Shown here: in pieces, positions 5,872-9,304 of the stretch | Numbering within the stretch: the stretch's first letter is position 1 | Layout: each line of letters begins with the position of its first letter | Source of the DNA: DATEJJ01 sp051986465 | Lineage (GTDB): Bacteria; Actinomycetota; Actinomycetes; Mycobacteriales; Micromonosporaceae | Assembly (NCBI GenBank): GCA_051986465.1 | Contig: JBPYFB010000635.1 | Location: forward strand, 1 to 9,304 | Length of the DNA: 9,304 nucleotides | Direction: 5' to 3' | Notes under the pieces: model-generated | Database searches by the model: none | The model's input: the letters and a program-made list of their open reading frames with translations, nothing else | Told to the model about the DNA's origin: nothing | Translations under genes and position numbers: made by a program

Positions 5872-7571
5872 GCTTCCGCCTGCGAGTACTGGCACTGGTC
5901 GCGGTCGTCGCCGTGAGCGCGGTCGGTGCCACTGCCTACCTCGCCTACCAGCATGCGTCGCGGCAGGTGGTGGAGACCGTCACCGCCGACCGCGACACGG
6001 TCAACCGGATCGTCGCGGACCTGGTCGACTACGCCCGCCGGCACGGCACCTGGGATGGGGTGGCGGCGCGGGTGGCCAGCCTCGCGTCGGCCACACACCA
6101 ACGGATCCAGCTGGTCGCCGAGTCGGGGGCGATCCTGGCGGACAGCGATGTCATGCAGCGGCGTACCCCGCGCGGCGTGGCCGGACCCGCCTCCGTCGTC
6201 GACCCGCGACCGGTCGTGTCGATCGGTGCGGCACCGTCGCCAACGGCGGTCTGGGAGATCGCCATCAAAGACATCAGCCGGTACCGGATGCAGGTCGCGC
6301 TGGCCGGCTGCCTGACCAAGCACGGCCTCGACGTCCTGTACGGGCCGGGCACGGACGGGGTGCCCGAGTACGCGCCGACCAAGGCCGACGAGGCCCGCGA
6401 CCCGACGACCGTGGCCGTGTGCGAGAAGGTATCGGCAAGCAGCGACCAGCTCGACGATGCCGCGGGCGTCCGGCGCTGCCAGCCGGCGCTGGCGGTACTG
6501 CCGTCGCCACGGCCGGAGAACCCGCCGCTGCCGAAGTTATACACCCGGGTCGACGTGGCCGCCTGCCTGCGCCAGCTGTTCACCGAGCAGACCGCAGACG
6601 TGGCACCGGCCCGCACCGAGGTCTACGTCGGCGCCGCGGGCGAGGCCGCGGCGGCGAAGCTCACGCCCGGGCCGGTGCTCGCCGCAGCCGGGTTGGTGGC
6701 CCTGCTGGCACTGGCCGGCACCGCGCTGCTCAGCAGGCGGGTACTGCGCCCGATCGGCCTGCTCACCGCGGCGTCCCGGCGACTGGGCGACGGCGACCTG
6801 ACGCTGCGGGTACCCGTGCGCGGGCACGACGAGATGTCCCAGCTCGCCCGCTCGTTCAACCGGATGGCGGACTCGTTGCAGCGCGGCGAGGAGCGGCAGC
6901 GCCGGCTGGTCGCCGACGTGGCGCACGAACTGCGCACCCCACTCGCGAACCTGCGCGGCTACCTCGAAGCGCTCAAGGACGGTGTGGTGCCGGCCAGCCC
7001 CGAGCTGTTCGCGAGCCTGCACGAGGAGGCCGTACTCCAGCAGCGGATCGTGGACGACCTGCAGGACCTGGCACTGGCCGAAGCGGGTGCCCTGGCCTAC
7101 CACCGGACGACGACAGACCTGGCCGAACTGCTGGAGACCTGCCTGACCGCGCACCAGGCGGCGGCCGAGGCGGCCGGCGTGGCGCTGCGGGTACGGGCGC
7201 GGCCGGTGCTCGTGGACGCCGATCCCGACCGGCTGCGCCAGGTGATCGGGAACCTGGTGACCAACGCGTTGCGGGCCACCCCTCGGGGCGGGCGCGTGAC
7301 GCTGCGCGCCGAGGGTACCGGGGCTCGGGCCACGGTATCCGTACAGGACACCGGCCGCGGCATACCAGCGCCGGACCTGCCGTACATCTTCGACCGGTTC
7401 TGGCGGGCCGACCAGGCGCGCCACCGCACCACTGGCGGAGCCGGGTTGGGACTGGCGATCGCCCGCCAGATCGTCATCGACCACAGTGGACGGATCGAGG
7501 TGGCGAGCGTGGTGGGCGCCGGTACGACGGTCACCGTCACGCTGCCCGCCCTCGCGGCCGACCCTTCATGA
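5868..7571 (+). CDS. Sensor histidine kinase with large four-cysteine extracytoplasmic domain
   Basis: A membrane kinase of 567 residues paired with the OmpR-type regulator. Transmembrane helices lie at about 5-27 and 268-288, enclosing a sensor of roughly 240 residues. The sensor has exactly four cysteines, C148, C185, C204 and C233, which could form two disulfides outside the cell. CLTKHGLDV near C148 and AACLRQLF near C233 look like related half-motifs. A HAMP linker follows (about 289-341), then VAHELRTP with phospho-acceptor H353, N box GNLVTNALRA (N462), DTGRGIP (494-500), FDRFWRAD (508-515) and GGAGLGLA (523-530). The GTG start overlaps the regulator stop. The signal is unknown; a redox, metal or envelope cue is possible. 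Its stop lies inside TCATGA, which also holds the stop of the convergent globin-ankyrin gene. Confidence 0.95.
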   Translation: MSFRLRVLALVAVVAVSAVGATAYLAYQHASRQVVETVTADRDTVNRIVADLVDYARRHGTWDGVAARVASLASATHQRIQLVAESGAILADSDVMQRRTPRGVAGPASVVDPRPVVSIGAAPSPTAVWEIAIKDISRYRMQVALAGCLTKHGLDVLYGPGTDGVPEYAPTKADEARDPTTVAVCEKVSASSDQLDDAAGVRRCQPALAVLPSPRPENPPLPKLYTRVDVAACLRQLFTEQTADVAPARTEVYVGAAGEAAAAKLTPGPVLAAAGLVALLALAGTALLSRRVLRPIGLLTAASRRLGDGDLTLRVPVRGHDEMSQLARSFNRMADSLQRGEERQRRLVADVAHELRTPLANLRGYLEALKDGVVPASPELFASLHEEAVLQQRIVDDLQDLALAEAGALAYHRTTTDLAELLETCLTAHQAAAEAAGVALRVRARPVLVDADPDRLRQVIGNLVTNALRATPRGGRVTLRAEGTGARATVSVQDTGRGIPAPDLPYIFDRFWRADQARHRTTGGAGLGLAIARQIVIDHSGRIEVASVVGAGTTVTVTLPALAADPS

Positions 7572-9146
7572 TCCGGGATAACCTCTGGCGAGCAGGTCCC
7601 GGACCGCTGCTCGGGACACCGAGGGTGCCGCTTGCTCCAGCCAGTCCAACGGGGTTCGGCCGCGGCTGTCGCGGGCGGCCGGGTCGGCGCCGGATTCGAG
7701 GAGCACCTCGATGGTCCGCACGAATCCCGCCTTGGCCGCGTAGTGCAGCGCCGTCGCGTTCAGCGCCCGGACGCCGGTGGCGCCTTTGCCGTAGTCGCCG
7801 CCGCGCCGGTCGGTTGCCCGGGCGCCGTGGCGCAGCAGCGCGCGTACGTACTCCGGATCGTCCTTGCGGCCCTGGTTTCCGGTACAGGCGGCGCCGATCC
7901 ACGATCCGGACGAGTCGATCGCCGCGCCCCGGCTGGCAAGTAATGGCGCGAGTTGGGGGTGCAGTACCCACCGGCCGACCCCGATCCGGGTCGCGTCCGC
8001 GCCGTGTGCCAGCAGCAGCTCGACCATTGCCACGCTGCCCTGGGCGGCGGCCCCGCGCAGCGCCCGTACACTGCCGGGGAGCGCGGGTGTGAGGTGGCCG
8101 AGGATGAGCCGCAGGGCGTCGGCCTGGCCGCCCGCGACGGCGTGCTCGACGGCTGTGATGTCCACGGCGTCGACCGCCGGATCGGTCGCCTGGGCAAGGC
8201 CGGGATCGGCGTCGAGCATCCGCGCGAGCGAGGTGAGGTCGCCGAGGAACGCCGCGGTGAAGACGTCCTCGCGGGCACCCGCAGCCAACAGCAGCGACTC
8301 GACGGCGGTACGGCGCTTGAACCGGGCCGCACACAGCGGGGTCACGTATATCACCCGCTCGAACGCCAGCCCGGTGACGCCCACCGGAAGATAGAACGGA
8401 TGGTCCGGCCCGACGCCGTTGTCGAGCAGCATCCGTACGATCTCAGCGCGACCCGCCAACGCAGCCGCCTGCATGACCGCGGCGGCGTACGTCGGGCGCA
8501 GCAGCTCCGGCGCCTGCGCCAGCGCCGCACCGAGCCCGGCGACATCGCCGCGGCGAGCGAGAGCCACTGCCCGCGTCACGGTACGGGCCCCGATCCCGCA
8601 CCAGGTCACCTCCGGACGCTCGGGCTGGTTGACCAGAGCCATCGCGAGCGGGCGAACCTGTTCGGAGATCGTCCTGCGGTCGCTGTCGGCCGCGACCGTG
8701 GCCCCCAGCGCCCTGGTGAAGTGCCCGAGCCACCGGCCGGCGAGCGCCTGCGTGATCGGCTTACCGTCGTGGCTGCTTTTCAGGTTGGTCCAGGCCACTT
8801 CGCTGTATCGGCGCGGGCCGCCCAGCCACTCGGCGAAGAACAGCTTCTGCCGCGGCTTGCCGGCGCTGACGTCGCGTCCGAACAGCGGACGCAACTGGTC
8901 GTCGTCGCCGATCCCCTCGTACAGGAGGTCGACCAGCCGGTCGACCGCCGGCTGACCACCGATGCGTTCGAACAGGTTGGTATCGCGGAAGGGCCGGAAC
9001 CCGGGCGGGTAATCCAGAAAGCCGCGGTGCTCAAGACCGGAGCCGTTTCCCGGTATCAGTTGCCTGCGAAGGGCCGCGGTGTACTTTTCCCCGGCGCGGG
9101 CCGCCGTGCGCGCCTTCTTCCCGGCGGTGGTCTGCTTCTTCGGCAT
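7566..9146 (-). CDS. Group II truncated haemoglobin fused to ankyrin repeats
   Basis: A protein of 526 residues combining a haem domain with a protein-binding solenoid. Residues 1-30 form a Lys/Arg-rich tail. Residues about 58-175 align with truncated haemoglobin O: IGGQPAVDRLV, Tyr at B10 (Y76, LLYEG), Phe at CD1 (F89), the WGGP-like EWLGGPRRYSE (106-116), proximal His F8 as H126 (KSSHD), and the group II hallmark Trp G8 as W139 (RWLGHF). Residues about 220-522 hold around nine ankyrin-like repeats; the clearest are ALRGAAAQGSVAMVELLLAHG (362-382) and ATALHYAAKAGFVRTIEVLL (464-483), while others are degenerate. No signal peptide or membrane helix is seen, so it is cytoplasmic. A role in O2/NO chemistry or sensing with a bound partner is inferred. 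ATG 9146 (GGGA seven bases upstream) is preferred over ATG 9221, which adds 25 unconserved residues. No GGTACC occurs in this gene. Confidence 0.9.
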   Translation of the reverse strand: MPKKQTTAGKKARTAARAGEKYTAALRRQLIPGNGSGLEHRGFLDYPPGFRPFRDTNLFERIGGQPAVDRLVDLLYEGIGDDDQLRPLFGRDVSAGKPRQKLFFAEWLGGPRRYSEVAWTNLKSSHDGKPITQALAGRWLGHFTRALGATVAADSDRRTISEQVRPLAMALVNQPERPEVTWCGIGARTVTRAVALARRGDVAGLGAALAQAPELLRPTYAAAVMQAAALAGRAEIVRMLLDNGVGPDHPFYLPVGVTGLAFERVIYVTPLCAARFKRRTAVESLLLAAGAREDVFTAAFLGDLTSLARMLDADPGLAQATDPAVDAVDITAVEHAVAGGQADALRLILGHLTPALPGSVRALRGAAAQGSVAMVELLLAHGADATRIGVGRWVLHPQLAPLLASRGAAIDSSGSWIGAACTGNQGRKDDPEYVRALLRHGARATDRRGGDYGKGATGVRALNATALHYAAKAGFVRTIEVLLESGADPAARDSRGRTPLDWLEQAAPSVSRAAVRDLLARGYPGS

Positions 9147-9304
9147 GGCTGCGTCCCAATCCGGCCAGACCCCGCGCCTCCGCCGACGAAAGGACATGCC
9201 TACCGGACAGCGACTCATCACGGGCCCCGAGAGACCTTGACCGGCGATGCCATCGTGCGGCGCGGGCGCCGATGGCGGCGGCGGACGGCGTACGGATCAT
9301 GCCG
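9147..9304. other. Upstream region of the globin-ankyrin gene, with a GC-rich hairpin
   Basis: I see no gene here that I can support; open frames on both strands look like GC-driven shadows. GCCATCG (9249-9255) pairs with CGATGGC (9270-9276), and the stem can continue through GCG/CGC with one bulged T, giving about 10 bp. No T-tract follows on either strand, so a rho-independent terminator is not supported. No convincing -10/-35 pair for the minus-strand gene was found. Confidence 0.3.

Noticed and set aside
5804..8092. 762-codon plus-strand open frame, the longest in the window
   Set aside because: It overlaps the real histidine kinase in another frame and continues antisense into the globin-ankyrin gene. 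The product is dominated by Arg, Gly, Ala and Pro.
9147..9221. 25-residue N-terminal extension of the globin-ankyrin protein from ATG 9221
   Set aside because: No ribosome site precedes ATG 9221, and the extension is Arg-rich and unlike the MPKK start I expect for this protein type.
9031..9300. Minus-strand 89-codon open frame overlapping the globin-ankyrin start
   Set aside because: It reads the N-terminal coding region of the globin gene in another frame and shows no domain or ribosome site.
1..9304. CRISPR array, insertion sequence, phage or toxin-antitoxin module
   Set aside because: There is no regular repeat-spacer series, no transposase or integrase, and no small antitoxin/toxin pair in any frame I could read. 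The only insertion-like block is the 80-bp element at 2565-2654.

Overview
The window is GC-rich DNA (about 70% G+C by eye) with GTG starts, leaderless-looking promoters and dense two-component signalling genes. It looks like chromosomal DNA of an actinomycete. A short interspersed sequence encoding an MSERSERI-type N-terminus, and heavy use of GGTACC/GTAC, make me favour Micromonosporaceae or a relative; this is an inference. I see no tRNA, rRNA, insertion sequence, CRISPR array or phage gene.

Layout. (1) 1-898, minus strand: the N-terminal 299 codons of a Tat-exported serine hydrolase of the beta-lactamase / D-Ala-D-Ala carboxypeptidase type, cut by the window edge. (2) 982-1371, plus: a small NTF2-like (SnoaL/DUF4440) protein, divergent from the hydrolase. 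(3) 1437-3324, plus: a NarL-type two-component pair, a membrane histidine kinase with an apparently leaderless GTG start and a LuxR-HTH response regulator. They are separated by an 80-bp insertion-like element that carries a 27-codon mini-cistron joined to both neighbours by ATGA overlaps. (4) 3455-4135, plus: a six-helix DUF2306 membrane protein, a plausible target of that pair because a 16-bp motif is shared, in opposite orientation, with the kinase promoter. (5) 4147-5007, minus: a phytanoyl-CoA dioxygenase (PhyH)-family Fe(II)/2-oxoglutarate oxygenase. (6) 5185-7571, plus: an OmpR-type response regulator and its kinase, overlapping by 4 bp; the kinase has a large extracytoplasmic sensor with four cysteines. 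(7) 7566-9146, minus: an unusual fusion of a group II truncated haemoglobin with about nine ankyrin-like repeats, convergent with the kinase and overlapping its stop codon.

How the parts may work together. The 177-bp gap between the PhyH gene and the OmpR-type regulator holds two copies of an 11-bp tandem repeat (TTCACG-like cores), one facing each gene. Each sits exactly 10 nt upstream of a TANNNT -10 element. This is what an OmpR-family regulator activating both itself and the divergent oxygenase would look like. The NarL-type pair appears to have its own motif shared between its promoter and the DUF2306 gene. The two most unusual items are the globin-ankyrin fusion and the mini-cistron element between the NarL-type kinase and regulator.
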